DNA of 64,000 bases, taken from assembly GCA_030765455.1 (NCBI GenBank), contig JAVCCM010000085.1, forward strand, positions 55,742-119,741, read 5' to 3'. The notes under the pieces were generated by a model, which saw nothing but the letters and a program-made list of their open reading frames with translations, ran no database searches and had not been told where the DNA came from. A program made the translations under genes and the position numbers. Below, piece by piece: positions 1 through 7,977 of this stretch (its first letter is position 1; every line of letters begins with the position of its first letter). This DNA comes from Candidatus Electryonea clarkiae. GTDB lineage: Bacteria; Electryoneota; Electryoneia; Electryoneales; Electryoneaceae.

Positions 1-1940
1 ATGGCACTGGAGTTACAGGAGCTATGGCGGCTGTGGGTGATAACGGTATCGGTGGTGCAGGTGTAGCGTTTGATTGTAAAATCATGTGCTTGAGAGTTGG
101 CTATAAGCCACGAGTTGAAGGTCAGGGGAGTATTATTTTTTCAGCTGTCAGATCGGCAATGGCATACGCTATCGATAATGGCGCTTCAGTCTTGAACATG
201 TCATTTGGAAGCGGTCAGTATTCTCAATTCGAAAATCAGGATATTCAGAACGCATTTAATAATGGAATTCTTGTTTTCGCCGCTGCTGGTAATGATGGTG
301 TTGGTAATCTACATTATCCAGCAGGTTATACTAATGTGATTTCCGTGGCATCGACTAACAGTAGCAGACAGCGTGCAAATTTTTCCAATTGGGGAGACTG
401 GGTAGATATCGCGGCGCCAGGAGTTGGCTGCTATACACCATGGTTTGATGACAGATATGATAGTTGGCAGGGGACAAGCGTATCCTCCCCCATTGCTGCA
501 GGTGTAGGAGCGCTGGTGGTGGCTCTACATCCTGATGATTGGAATTTCAACTGGGTATCATATATTATCAATTCTACTGATCCTCTCAACACTGATCATC
601 CCATCGGTTCAGGCGAAATTAATGCTTACAAAGCGTTAACACAGCACTATTGGCCTGAGTTGACAATAGAAGAATGGAGCATGAATGACGCTGACGGCAA
701 CGGGCATCCTGACATCGGAGAAGAAATGGAAGTTACATTATCCATTTCCAATGAAGAAGGATGGCAGGACGCTGAAAACACCACGGTTTCGATTTCTTTT
801 TCCAGTGATGGCATTGATATAGACAATGGATCTATCAACTTGGGAACGGTTGCAGGTGGAGCAACAGTAGATAACCTTGAAAATCCACTTCGATTTACAG
901 TCCCCGAGGGAGCTCTTGATGGTCATTTCACCAATTTCTCCCTGTCAATTAATACAGATCCTAATGAATACGAAATTGGCGTGAGCGAAAGAATCATGCT
1001 TGGAACTCCAGATTTAATCTTTGTGGATGATGAAGGAGATGCTGAGTACGATCAGTTTATTATTGACAATCTTGATCAGTATTACTACAACTATGTCCAT
1101 TATGATACAGATGTTCTGGATGCTGAACTTACCACGGATTACTTGTCGGAGTATGAGGCGATCATCTGGATGACTGGAGCTCAGGAAAATCCTTTGAGCG
1201 ACGGAGAAATTTCCGCTCTTGAAGGTGCCATGGATAATGGTGTTCACCTGTTTCTATTCGGTGAAACGCTTAATGAACAATTAGGTGGCACTGATTTTTA
1301 TTCGAATTACCTGTTTGCATCTGATGGAGTTATGAACGGTGAATTGGGACTTGCGCCTGATGGAGATGCTGAATATCCAATCATTCCTGAGCAAAGCATG
1401 GTGCTTGCAGGTCCGGGTGGAGCGGGAAACAGTCATAATCCGGACGTTATCAATGTTCTTGGTGATGCAGTCCCGGCATATAATTACGTGACTTCGGAGC
1501 AACCGGGCGGGTTATACTATGAAGATGAAAGCAGGAAGCATGTTTATTTCGCTTTCTCTTTCGAATCAGTTTCCGGAGCTGCAAATACATTACCGAGACA
1601 TGAGTTGATGACTTCAATCCTATCCTGGTTCGATATCGCCGCAGCGCCTGAGAAAAACTCGAAATCTCAGATTCCCGACATGTTTTCAATAGAGCAGGTA
1701 TATCCAAATCCATTCAATCCGTTAACAAATCTTAAGATTTCCATCCCGGTGGCTTCGGTTGTCAGCTTGAAGATATATGACTTGCTCGGACGTGAAACAG
1801 CATCGCTGATTGATGGAGGATTGACAGCGGGTTCGCATGAAATTATTTGGAACGCTGCTGGAAATTCAGCAGGTATTTATTTCGCCGTTCTTGAGTCGAA
1901 CGGTCATCGCGAGGTAGCAAAACTTGCTTATGTAAAATAA
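1..1940 (+). CDS. Secreted subtilisin-like (S8) serine protease with type IX-style sorting domain, 5' end outside window
   Basis: The reading frame is open to the window edge; the first internal Met is at 24, but codons from base 3 read GTGVTGAM, the region right after the catalytic His of subtilases. Bases 1-2 (AT) fit the end of that His codon, so the catalytic Asp, His and signal peptide lie upstream. Visible catalytic elements are the oxyanion-hole Asn in AAAGNDG (codon 291-293) and the nucleophile Ser in GTSVSSP (codon 477-479). After the protease come a CARDB/Ig-like segment (about 650-990), a Rossmann/GATase-like module (about 1010-1640) and a C-terminal sorting domain starting YPNPFNP (1701-1721) and ending KLAYVK. 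In this family the last domain is a signal for export across the outer membrane and is normally cleaved. It is convergent with the next gene. The protease call is firm; the substrate is unknown. Confidence 0.88.
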   Translation, partial: GTGVTGAMAAVGDNGIGGAGVAFDCKIMCLRVGYKPRVEGQGSIIFSAVRSAMAYAIDNGASVLNMSFGSGQYSQFENQDIQNAFNNGILVFAAAGNDGVGNLHYPAGYTNVISVASTNSSRQRANFSNWGDWVDIAAPGVGCYTPWFDDRYDSWQGTSVSSPIAAGVGALVVALHPDDWNFNWVSYIINSTDPLNTDHPIGSGEINAYKALTQHYWPELTIEEWSMNDADGNGHPDIGEEMEVTLSISNEEGWQDAENTTVSISFSSDGIDIDNGSINLGTVAGGATVDNLENPLRFTVPEGALDGHFTNFSLSINTDPNEYEIGVSERIMLGTPDLIFVDDEGDAEYDQFIIDNLDQYYYNYVHYDTDVLDAELTTDYLSEYEAIIWMTGAQENPLSDGEISALEGAMDNGVHLFLFGETLNEQLGGTDFYSNYLFASDGVMNGELGLAPDGDAEYPIIPEQSMVLAGPGGAGNSHNPDVINVLGDAVPAYNYVTSEQPGGLYYEDESRKHVYFAFSFESVSGAANTLPRHELMTSILSWFDIAAAPEKNSKSQIPDMFSIEQVYPNPFNPLTNLKISIPVASVVSLKIYDLLGRETASLIDGGLTAGSHEIIWNAAGNSAGIYFAVLESNGHREVAKLAYVK

Positions 1941-2007
1941 GGTTATGATTGGTTGCTTAAGAGCGACTGCATCGCGAATATATTTTCATATCTTGAATTG
2001 ATTATAT

Positions 2008-2104
2008 CAGTAGATCCCTTTCGTTGAAAGGGATTTTACTTTGTACAAAGTAAATATTATTCAGTTTGTTGGCTCAAATCCCTTTCAACGAAAGGGATCT
2101 ACTG
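2008..2104. repeat. REPIN-like inverted doublet of the GTAG palindrome family
   Basis: Two copies of the same 29-base palindromic unit lie head to head: 2008-2036 and its perfect reverse complement 2076-2104. Each unit is GTAG followed by a hairpin whose arms are ATCCCTTTC and GAAAGGGAT with a 3-base loop. Between them is a separate perfect 20-bp palindrome (2035-2054, centre TTGTACAA). The block sits between two convergent genes, so it may also act as a two-way transcription barrier, although there is no T-tract. The arrangement matches REPINs (paired inverted REP sequences) known from RAYT-carrying genomes. Confidence 0.75.
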
Positions 2105-2129
2105 GTCAACCCATAAGGATTAGCCAGAA

Positions 2130-4802
2130 TTATTTCAAAAGCACGATTCTTTCAGTTTTTACATAAGAAGGGGTAATTATTTTGACAAAGTACAATCCAC
2201 TGGATAATTGCAGGTCGCTAAAGGTTAGCCGATTCTGACCTGACGAAAGTGTCATTGGCGTTAACCGAGATATTTCCTGTCCGATGATATTATACAGGGC
2301 AACCTCCACATTTTCCGGGTTGGGTAGTGATATCTGTATGTTTAATGTTGAATTGAAAGGATTAGGCCAAAGATCAAGTGAAATATCATTGGGCAGTTCT
2401 TTAGTGCGAGGATCATCACCTGCTTCATTAACACCAAACCAGGTCAGGGTTCTCCTCAGAAATTCTTCTCTTGAAATATATCGATCATTGGAATTATTGA
2501 TTCCCTCAATTCCGAATCCGCAGAACACGGTACGGTAATGTTCCTGTGGATGCTCGAAAGCTACTGCGGCTGTTAATTCAGTATCTTCGCCGTAATAAAG
2601 TATTGGTGATGAATTGTTCACCGGTACAACTTCATCCGGTGTTTCCTGGTTATTGGCTCCTTCACCGGCTGCTCCGAGAAGAGCAAGACTGTCGCCTTCG
2701 GTAATCGGTGCTTCCGGAGTACTTCGCAATATCCGGTTTTGAACACCTGCAATACCAAGTTCTCCGTCATCAACGCCGAAACGTGAGCGCAGGATTGTAT
2801 ATCCACCCCAAAGATCCTGGATCCCCTGCCCGGTCAATAACATCGATCCACCAGATTCGAGGTAAAGATTTATGTCTGTCCAGTTGTCGGCAGGAAAAAA
2901 ACCTTCCTCAAGATCACCGGTTGACCAGATCACACAGGGAACAGATGTAAGTGTATCCTCAGGATATCCTCGTGAAAATGTGTGCCAGGTATAAGTATCA
3001 ATGTTCAAGTTTGACAACTCGCTAAGGAAATATTCTTCATAACCGGCGGGATCTTCAGCAACAAGCATCACCAACGCTGGAGAGATAGATAGGTTTACAT
3101 CATTCGCGCCATCTTCATCAACTATAAGACTATCGATAGTTCGTGGCGTATAGGGGGGGAGGAGAGGTGTTATTTCAAGACGATAAGTTCCGGTTACAAC
3201 ATCCTGCGAAAATTCGCCACTATTAGGAAGACATTCTCCTGCATAAAAAGGGATATCAGAACTGACCTCAAGGAGATAATAATCTATCCAGCTGTGAATG
3301 TCCTCATCTGTATAAGAATCCGTGATCTCCCCACTGATTGTCGCAGCAGGCAGCACGTTCAGGGTCACACTAAGTGTATCGTTGGAGGTATTGGCGTCAT
3401 CAGGATGTTCAACGATAAAATCGAGAATATATTCTCCGGGGGATCCGGGTATCCAATCAGGTTCAAGTGTGACTTCCTCTCTATCTCCGAAATTAATGTT
3501 CGCATTTGTAGAACCATCATATCGGTCTGTTCTCAACGATACAATGACATTTTCTAAAGAATTTAGTCCGACATTTGCCACTTCCAGGGTCAAAGGTACC
3601 GGATTATTTTCCATTAAGGGTATATTCGGGTTCGGTGAAACAATGTTTATCAACGCTGCGTCATAAGCAGGAATATCGTTTTCAAGTATTGATTCAAGGC
3701 AATACCAGACAAGATACGCGCTCGTCCAGGACTGGTCGTTCAGATATTGATCCTCAGTTGCCGGAATACCGCCGTCACCGTCGAATCCATCCTGGTCAAG
3801 CAGGAAATCCGCCACTTCAAGGACGTTTTCAAAGCTTTCGTCGTCATCGAGTACACGGTGGATGGCATTCCAGGCGTGACCGTACCAGACTGTCCAGGAA
3901 TTATTCCATTGTCCGGGACCGGAGTAAACATCCATATCATCCATATAATCCGGAATCCAATCTGCTCCCGCTTCAGGATCATCAATATAAAGCGCGGTAA
4001 CCACGCCCCACATTGCTGTACCACCCGACATCGCCCAGTTCTCATAGTCATTGAGATGGTCGGGATCGTCTTCTATCCATAATCTTACTTCATCCGCAAT
4101 CTCTTGTGCAGCATCGATCCATTCCTGCGATTCCCGCCATACTCCATAGAGATAAAGACATCCAGCACCGAAACCGGCTGATAACGGATTGACGACATAA
4201 TCATCAATATCAAGCCGGTATTCGTTAAGATAAGCTGCGCAGGAATCACCATATTCTATATAAGTTGAATCTTCGTAAGCATTTGTATATTCCATCACTG
4301 CCACCAGTCCCCATCCGCAGTTATGGACACGGTAGTAATTTGGGTTCCCGCCGCCTTCTTCGCTGTAAGCCGGGTAGTTCATTATATATTCCCATGCCGC
4401 ATCGATATAATTGGAGTAATGGTCGGGATCGCCGGTCATTGAAGCGTAATGCGCCCAGTCTCTTAATGCTTCCTGCGTGTTGTCCGTCTGAATAATTTCC
4501 CAGTCACGATTGCTTTCACCTTCACGCATCCCTCCGAAATCGTTTCCATCAATGGAAACCTGCATATTGGTCAGCCAATCGAGAATATCGATCACCTCAA
4601 GGGTATAATAATATTCATCAAGCTCACCTCCGGGCCCGGGAATCTCTCCGCGATCCTGCTGTCCGGTGAAGGGGGTCCGATGCTCGAATTGGTATTGTAA
4701 TTCTTCAGGTGGTATGTAAGGCGTAGCGTAAATCAGGTTGGACGTCAGCACTAAAATAAGTAACGTCAGGCAAAAGATTTGAATGCATCCCCGGCGAAAC
4801 AT
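2130..4802 (-). CDS. Large secreted multidomain protein with alpha/alpha-toroid-like N-domain and type IX-style sorting domain
   Basis: An 890-residue protein. The start at 4802 (MFRRGC) is preferred over an in-frame ATG nine codons upstream because AGGAGG lies 8 bases before it. A hydrophobic signal peptide ends near LIYA. Residues about 50-380 are rich in Trp, Tyr and Gly with helical repeats (WDAAWEYI-, YGHAWNAIH-like segments) resembling an alpha/alpha toroid as in polysaccharide lyases or terpenoid-cyclase folds; no catalytic residues can be assigned. Then come a CARDB-like segment (LTLEVANVGLNSLENV), a carboxypeptidase-regulatory-like beta domain, a Rossmann/GATase-like module (about 575-790) similar in plan to that of the convergent protease, and a sorting domain (LWPNPFNSTLN ... 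LSSGLYF ... ERIVLLK). It is probably a surface or secreted protein acting on a polymer, but the substrate is a guess. Confidence 0.72.
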   Translation of the reverse strand: MFRRGCIQIFCLTLLILVLTSNLIYATPYIPPEELQYQFEHRTPFTGQQDRGEIPGPGGELDEYYYTLEVIDILDWLTNMQVSIDGNDFGGMREGESNRDWEIIQTDNTQEALRDWAHYASMTGDPDHYSNYIDAAWEYIMNYPAYSEEGGGNPNYYRVHNCGWGLVAVMEYTNAYEDSTYIEYGDSCAAYLNEYRLDIDDYVVNPLSAGFGAGCLYLYGVWRESQEWIDAAQEIADEVRLWIEDDPDHLNDYENWAMSGGTAMWGVVTALYIDDPEAGADWIPDYMDDMDVYSGPGQWNNSWTVWYGHAWNAIHRVLDDDESFENVLEVADFLLDQDGFDGDGGIPATEDQYLNDQSWTSAYLVWYCLESILENDIPAYDAALINIVSPNPNIPLMENNPVPLTLEVANVGLNSLENVIVSLRTDRYDGSTNANINFGDREEVTLEPDWIPGSPGEYILDFIVEHPDDANTSNDTLSVTLNVLPAATISGEITDSYTDEDIHSWIDYYLLEVSSDIPFYAGECLPNSGEFSQDVVTGTYRLEITPLLPPYTPRTIDSLIVDEDGANDVNLSISPALVMLVAEDPAGYEEYFLSELSNLNIDTYTWHTFSRGYPEDTLTSVPCVIWSTGDLEEGFFPADNWTDINLYLESGGSMLLTGQGIQDLWGGYTILRSRFGVDDGELGIAGVQNRILRSTPEAPITEGDSLALLGAAGEGANNQETPDEVVPVNNSSPILYYGEDTELTAAVAFEHPQEHYRTVFCGFGIEGINNSNDRYISREEFLRRTLTWFGVNEAGDDPRTKELPNDISLDLWPNPFNSTLNIQISLPNPENVEVALYNIIGQEISRLTPMTLSSGQNRLTFSDLQLSSGLYFVKIITPSYVKTERIVLLK

Positions 4803-4952
4803 GAAAAATCCTCCTATTTCCAATTTCATTCCAGAAATTACAATAATCCAAGGAGCGTAGCAACCAGAATCTGGATATAGCTGGCAATTAGTATAATCTT
4901 TTGAAAGAAGCTGAAAAAATGAGATAATGGATTATCATTACTGAAATGAATC

Positions 4953-4993
4953 TTCGAAGTAGCTCACTTTCGGCGAAAGTGAGCTACTTCGAA
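4953..4993. repeat. Perfect 41-bp palindrome, GTAG family
   Basis: Two 20-base arms are perfectly complementary around a single G. The core GTAGCTCACTTTCG then CGAAAGTGAGCTAC has the same outline as the other GTAG-family copies at 2008, 2076, 7787, 26428 and 37151. It lies between two minus-strand genes with no T-tract on either side, so a mobile REP-type element is a better reading than a plain terminator. Confidence 0.7.
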
Positions 4994-5011
4994 AATCATA
5001 TGTAGCATTGC

Positions 5012-5770
5012 TCATTTTTTCGATTCGTGAAAATAAAACGCAAGACCGATCCTGGCGTGTCCGGTTTCGAATGACCAGGAGGAATCTTCGATATCACTTT
5101 CATATTTGTACATACTTTCGCTATAAAGGTCTTTTGAGGTAAGCCAGGTATCTTTTCGCAAACGATACCTGGATAGAACACCATATTCCGCCTCGAGGCT
5201 GATTTGAGGATGGAATTTCCATTCAAACCCGATCAATATGTACATACCACCATTAAATATGATTAAGTCTTGATCTGTTTCGTCATATTCAACTCTGATG
5301 CTATCAGGATAATCTGTATATTCCCTGCTACGAAAGTTTTCACGTTCTGTTTTTCTCAAATCAATTCCGATGACTGGTCCTAAACCCCAATACCATCCAA
5401 GCCCATTATCGAGTGGTGATGAAAATATCAATTGGGTAACAAAATCAATGCTATAATTGCTCATTTCACTTTCATTATCATCGAAGGTTGTTCTAAATGG
5501 GTAAGATTCCGGATAGAAATAATCACGTTCAGATCCATAATTGCTTTTTTGAGCCATGAGATCGAATCCCCATCGTAAAGCAGCTTTTTCTTTGATGGGG
5601 TGTGATATGAGCAGGGAAGCACCAGCCGGTGCATAGATGGGGAAAAAGTGCAGCGCTTTACTTCTATCTTGCACAATTTTATCTGGTTCTGACGCATGCA
5701 ATAAACTGCTCATCAAAACTATCAGTGATATTCCAATAACAAAAATCTTATGCTTTCGAGTTTCAAACAT
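5012..5770 (-). CDS. Exported outer-membrane beta-barrel-like protein
   Basis: A 252-residue protein. The start at 5770 (MFETRKHK) is chosen because GAGGAGG lies a few bases upstream; an in-frame ATG nine codons earlier has no such site. The N-terminus is a clear signal peptide ending near LLHA. The rest alternates hydrophobic and polar residues with aromatic-rich strands (WYWGLGPVIGIDL, MYILIGFEWKFHP, ARIGLAFYF) and short polar turns, as in small outer-membrane barrels; the end (LAFYFHESKK) lacks the classical terminal Phe. It shares the first residues and leader of the neighbouring 2130-4802 gene (both have an upstream MK-E-GGFFMF reading), which suggests copied upstream DNA. Specific function unknown. 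Confidence 0.6.
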   Translation of the reverse strand: MFETRKHKIFVIGISLIVLMSSLLHASEPDKIVQDRSKALHFFPIYAPAGASLLISHPIKEKAALRWGFDLMAQKSNYGSERDYFYPESYPFRTTFDDNESEMSNYSIDFVTQLIFSSPLDNGLGWYWGLGPVIGIDLRKTERENFRSREYTDYPDSIRVEYDETDQDLIIFNGGMYILIGFEWKFHPQISLEAEYGVLSRYRLRKDTWLTSKDLYSESMYKYESDIEDSSWSFETGHARIGLAFYFHESKK

Positions 5771-5882
5771 GAAAAATCCTCCTCTTTCCTGTTTCATTCC
5801 TAATGTTACTAAAATCCACAGATTGTGTCAACCTAAATCTTATCATACCCATATTTGGATTGAGATTATTTCCAGCATTTTG

Positions 5883-5910
5883 TTTCACGCAAAGATGCAA
5901 AGGAGCAAAG
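5883..5910. repeat. CGCAAAG-type tandem heptamer/octamer repeat
   Basis: Three near-copies of GCAAAG spaced 8-9 bases follow TTTCAC. The same motif recurs at 37204-37230. The plus-strand pattern CACGCAAAGANGCAAAG is a short intergenic repeat of unknown role. Confidence 0.5.
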
Positions 5911-5959
5911 TTTCAAAAAATCTTATTAATCGTGTAATTCATGTCAGTAAGCGCTCCAC

Positions 5960-5988
5960 TTGACATGCTTCAGGTTGTAATCTATTTT
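5960..5988 (+). promoter_or_regulatory. Candidate sigma70-type promoter for the hicB-like gene
   Basis: A perfect TTGACA (5960-5965), a 17-base spacer and TATTTT (5983-5988) lie 17 bases before the start codon at 6005. The -10 box matches only partly, so this is a candidate. Confidence 0.35.
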
Positions 5989-6004
5989 ATAAAAGAGAAA
6001 GCTA

Positions 6005-6265
6005 ATGGAGTCTATCATATCAGTAAAACGATATACCGTAATTTTTGAACCGGCTGAAGAGGGAGGCTATGTTGTTCATGTGCCGGCTTTGAATGGTATT
6101 GTCACTCAAGGCGATACTTTGGAAGAAACTGAAGTAATGGCTGTTGATCTTATACAAGGTTACATAGAGACCCTTATTATGAAAGGTTTACCTGTTCCGG
6201 AAGAAACAAGTATTGAATCCGACCCAGCGGATTTAAGCTTTAAACAGCTTGCAATAGCTGTCTGA
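6005..6265 (+). CDS. hicB: HicB-family antitoxin
   Basis: An 86-residue protein with the HicB core EEGGYVVHVPALNGIVTQGDTLEE followed by an amphipathic helix (MAVDLIQGYIETLIMKG). HicB proteins neutralise the mRNA-cleaving HicA toxin by direct binding, and many also bind DNA to repress the operon; this short form lacks an obvious C-terminal DNA-binding domain. One base after its stop codon a reading frame begins like HicA but is degraded (6267-6437). It appears to be an antitoxin that has outlived its toxin. A promoter-like sequence precedes it (5960-5988). Confidence 0.8.
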   Translation: MESIISVKRYTVIFEPAEEGGYVVHVPALNGIVTQGDTLEETEVMAVDLIQGYIETLIMKGLPVPEETSIESDPADLSFKQLAIAV

Positions 6266-6266
6266 C

Positions 6267-6437
6267 ATGAGTCCCAAACTTCCTGTAATCACTTCCAAAA
6301 CACTGATCCGCATGACATTGACCGTCATTCTACAGGAGGCGAAAAATGTAAAGCATGGCGAGATTATTGAACTCGTGACATCATTTTTACCTGCTCCGGG
6401 TATCGATATTATGAAATCCAAAGGTTTTTCTGTCTGA
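6267..6437 (+). pseudogene. Degraded HicA-like toxin remnant
   Basis: A 56-codon frame begins MSPKLPVITSKTLIR, which matches the conserved HicA start (S-P-K-L-P-V-I-S-G-K-E-L-I). The expected centre with the GSH catalytic His region cannot be read in this frame, and a TGA at 6435-6437 interrupts what looks like the C-terminal helix, which continues in frame as TVKETDELIKSYF to about 6480. HicA toxins are about 60-90 residues double-stranded-RNA-binding-fold ribonucleases. Loss of the catalytic segment suggests an inactive toxin. Its place immediately after hicB supports the call. Confidence 0.5.
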
Positions 6438-6566
6438 ACAGTGAAAGAAACTGATGAATTGATAAAATCATATTTCCTGAAGATTACGGAAAATGAATTA
6501 ACTAAATTGATGTTAATCTCGGATTAACATTCTAATATTAACTGCATAATAAGAAGGTGAATCAAA

Positions 6567-7067
6567 ATGGATGAAAAAAGACAATTACTTCAGCATTTTC
6601 TTGCTGCATTGGCATATCGTACACAGAAGTCGCTGCGTGACGCTCCTGATTCTTATGCAGCATTCCGTGTAATACCTGGAGTGCGTACCCCTCATGAAAT
6701 ATTGTTTCACATGACAGGAGTTTTAGGATTGGCTCGTACCTTTTTTACAGGTGAAAGCGAGTACCGTCCTGATCGGTTACCAGAGTTCCAGCAGGAGATA
6801 AAACGGTTTCATGATATCCTGGAAAATCTGAGTTCACATCTAATAATCAGGACTCCATTACAAGGCACAACACCTGAAAAGTTGTTGCAGGGTCCATTCG
6901 CCGATGCAATGACCCATGCCGGACAATTAGCATTATTACGCCGGCTTCATGGTAATCCCATAGAGCCGGAAAACTTCCACGAAGCAGATATAGATCCCAG
7001 TAACCTCGGTCCCGATCAACCTGATCCAATAAGTCCTGATGAAAAATGTGAGGAGCCGGAGGATTGA
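6567..7067 (+). CDS. DinB-like four-helix-bundle protein
   Basis: A 166-residue protein predicted to be mainly helical. The pattern TPHEILFHMTGVLGLARTFF, followed some 70 residues later by MTHAGQLALLRRLHG, matches the DinB/YfiT superfamily, where His residues at these places bind a divalent metal. The tail after residue 140 is acidic, proline-rich and probably disordered. A start site GAAGGTGAATCAAA lies upstream. Members include damage-inducible proteins and thiol-dependent transferases; the substrate cannot be inferred here. Its neighbours (a decayed HicA and a transposase) give no functional context. Confidence 0.65.
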   Translation: MDEKRQLLQHFLAALAYRTQKSLRDAPDSYAAFRVIPGVRTPHEILFHMTGVLGLARTFFTGESEYRPDRLPEFQQEIKRFHDILENLSSHLIIRTPLQGTTPEKLLQGPFADAMTHAGQLALLRRLHGNPIEPENFHEADIDPSNLGPDQPDPISPDEKCEEPED

Positions 7068-7124
7068 TTAATTTCTTCCGGGCGAGATTCTATTCGAAGA
7101 GTCCTTGAAACCGACATATTCATT

Positions 7125-7152
7125 GTGTGCCCCGGACAGCTTGATGTCCGGG
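7125..7152 (+). repeat. Left hairpin end of the RAYT element
   Basis: 28 bases containing the imperfect palindrome CCCGGACA / TGTCCGGG around a 6-base loop. It is perfectly complementary to 7753-7780. Confidence 0.75.
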
Positions 7153-7174
7153 ACGAGAATGATTATAGTTAACG

Positions 7175-7732
7175 ATGAACTCTTCAGAACGTATAAAGCC
7201 AATCCGTTACAACGATCCTTCAACAGCCCACTATATAACTTTTTCGTGTAACCAACGAAGAAACCTGTTTCTGGATGATTTTTTATTCAATGAATTCATA
7301 AAAAGTTTAGATGCTTCAAGAGCCAGGCATAGGTTTGAGATTTGGGCATATGTGATCATGCCAAACCATGTTCATCTTCTATTATGGTTGCTAGAGTCTG
7401 TTACTATATCCCAGGTCTTGAAAGGTATCAAACAACCTTTCAGTCATAGAGCGTTGAAACACATGAAACTACATTATTCCAACTTATATGCCAATTTGGA
7501 AATAATCAGGAAGAATAAAGTTTTCTATGCATTCTGGTTGCAGGGAGGAGGATATGATAGAAACGTATATTCTGATATAAACATAAGGAATGCAATTGAA
7601 TATATTCATAATAATCCAGTCAGAAAGGAACTCGTTAAGTCACCTGAAGATTGGAAGTGGTCAAGCTATAGATTTTGGGAGTATGGCGATATTGAACCTA
7701 TAAAGATGGACATACCAGTGATGTGGAAGTGA
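7175..7732 (+). CDS. REP-associated tyrosine transposase (Y1_Tnp, RAYT)
   Basis: A 185-residue protein of the IS200/IS605-like Y1 transposase superfamily. The metal-binding HUH motif is HVH in MPNHVHLLLW (about residues 63-72); the C-terminal part has EYIHNNPVRKELV with the candidate nucleophile Tyr, then WKWSSYRFW, both typical of the REP-associated branch. The start MNSSERIKPIRY and the segment HYITFSCNQRRNLF are also typical. These enzymes nick single-stranded REP hairpins and form a 5'-phosphotyrosine link. The frame is intact and all key motifs are present, so it could be active. It sits inside perfect inverted repeats and next to a GTAG-family palindrome at 7787-7814. Confidence 0.9.
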   Translation: MNSSERIKPIRYNDPSTAHYITFSCNQRRNLFLDDFLFNEFIKSLDASRARHRFEIWAYVIMPNHVHLLLWLLESVTISQVLKGIKQPFSHRALKHMKLHYSNLYANLEIIRKNKVFYAFWLQGGGYDRNVYSDINIRNAIEYIHNNPVRKELVKSPEDWKWSSYRFWEYGDIEPIKMDIPVMWK

Positions 7733-7752
7733 TGTTTGAAATTTGATTACCA

Positions 7753-7780
7753 CCCGGACATCAAGCTGTCCGGGGCACAC
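7753..7780 (-). repeat. Right hairpin end of the RAYT element
   Basis: Exact reverse complement of 7125-7152; also folds as a CCCGGACA / TGTCCGGG hairpin. Confidence 0.75.
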
Positions 7781-7786
7781 TCTTAA

Positions 7787-7814
7787 GTATCTCACTTTCG
7801 ATGAAAGGGGGTAC
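7787..7814. repeat. GTAG-family palindrome, diverged copy
   Basis: Reads GTATCTCACTTTCG then ATGAAAGGGGGTAC. It has the outline of the family, with mismatches in the arms, and starts 6 bases after the right end of the RAYT element. Confidence 0.5.
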
Positions 7815-7871
7815 TCTAAAAATCATATTTAACAGTGCAGTATGAAAATACGTTTCAAACAAAGGGTGTTA

Positions 7872-7930
7872 AGTTCAGAGTCCAACCTTCAGGTTGCGCA
7901 TTTTACACACTAAAGTGTGAACTCTGAACT
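7872..7930. repeat. 59-bp cruciform-forming repeat
   Basis: Perfect outer arms AGTTCAGAGT (7872-7881) and ACTCTGAACT (7921-7930) enclose two smaller perfect hairpins: CAACC-TTCA-GGTTG (7883-7896) and CACAC-TAAA-GTGTG (7906-7919). The single strand would fold as a three-stem junction. No gene lies within it. Confidence 0.65.
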
Positions 7931-7977
7931 CAGCACACTGTATCTATGGTTTTAAGTTAAGTGGATTGATCAATGTA

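Larger units (their letters stand above)
7125..7780 (+). mobile_element. RAYT element bounded by perfect 28-bp inverted repeats
   Basis: The transposase gene 7175-7732 is enclosed by GTGTGCCCCGGACAGC... at 7125-7152 and its exact 28-base reverse complement at 7753-7780. Each end is itself a hairpin (CCCGGACA, short loop, TGTCCGGG). Outer repeats that fold as hairpins are expected for tyrosine (Y1) HUH transposases, which recognise hairpins rather than classical blunt terminal repeats. The unit is 656 bp and looks complete. Confidence 0.7.

Noticed and set aside
4953..4993. Simple bidirectional terminator
   Set aside because: There is no T-tract, and the sequence belongs to a dispersed palindrome family found in other contexts.
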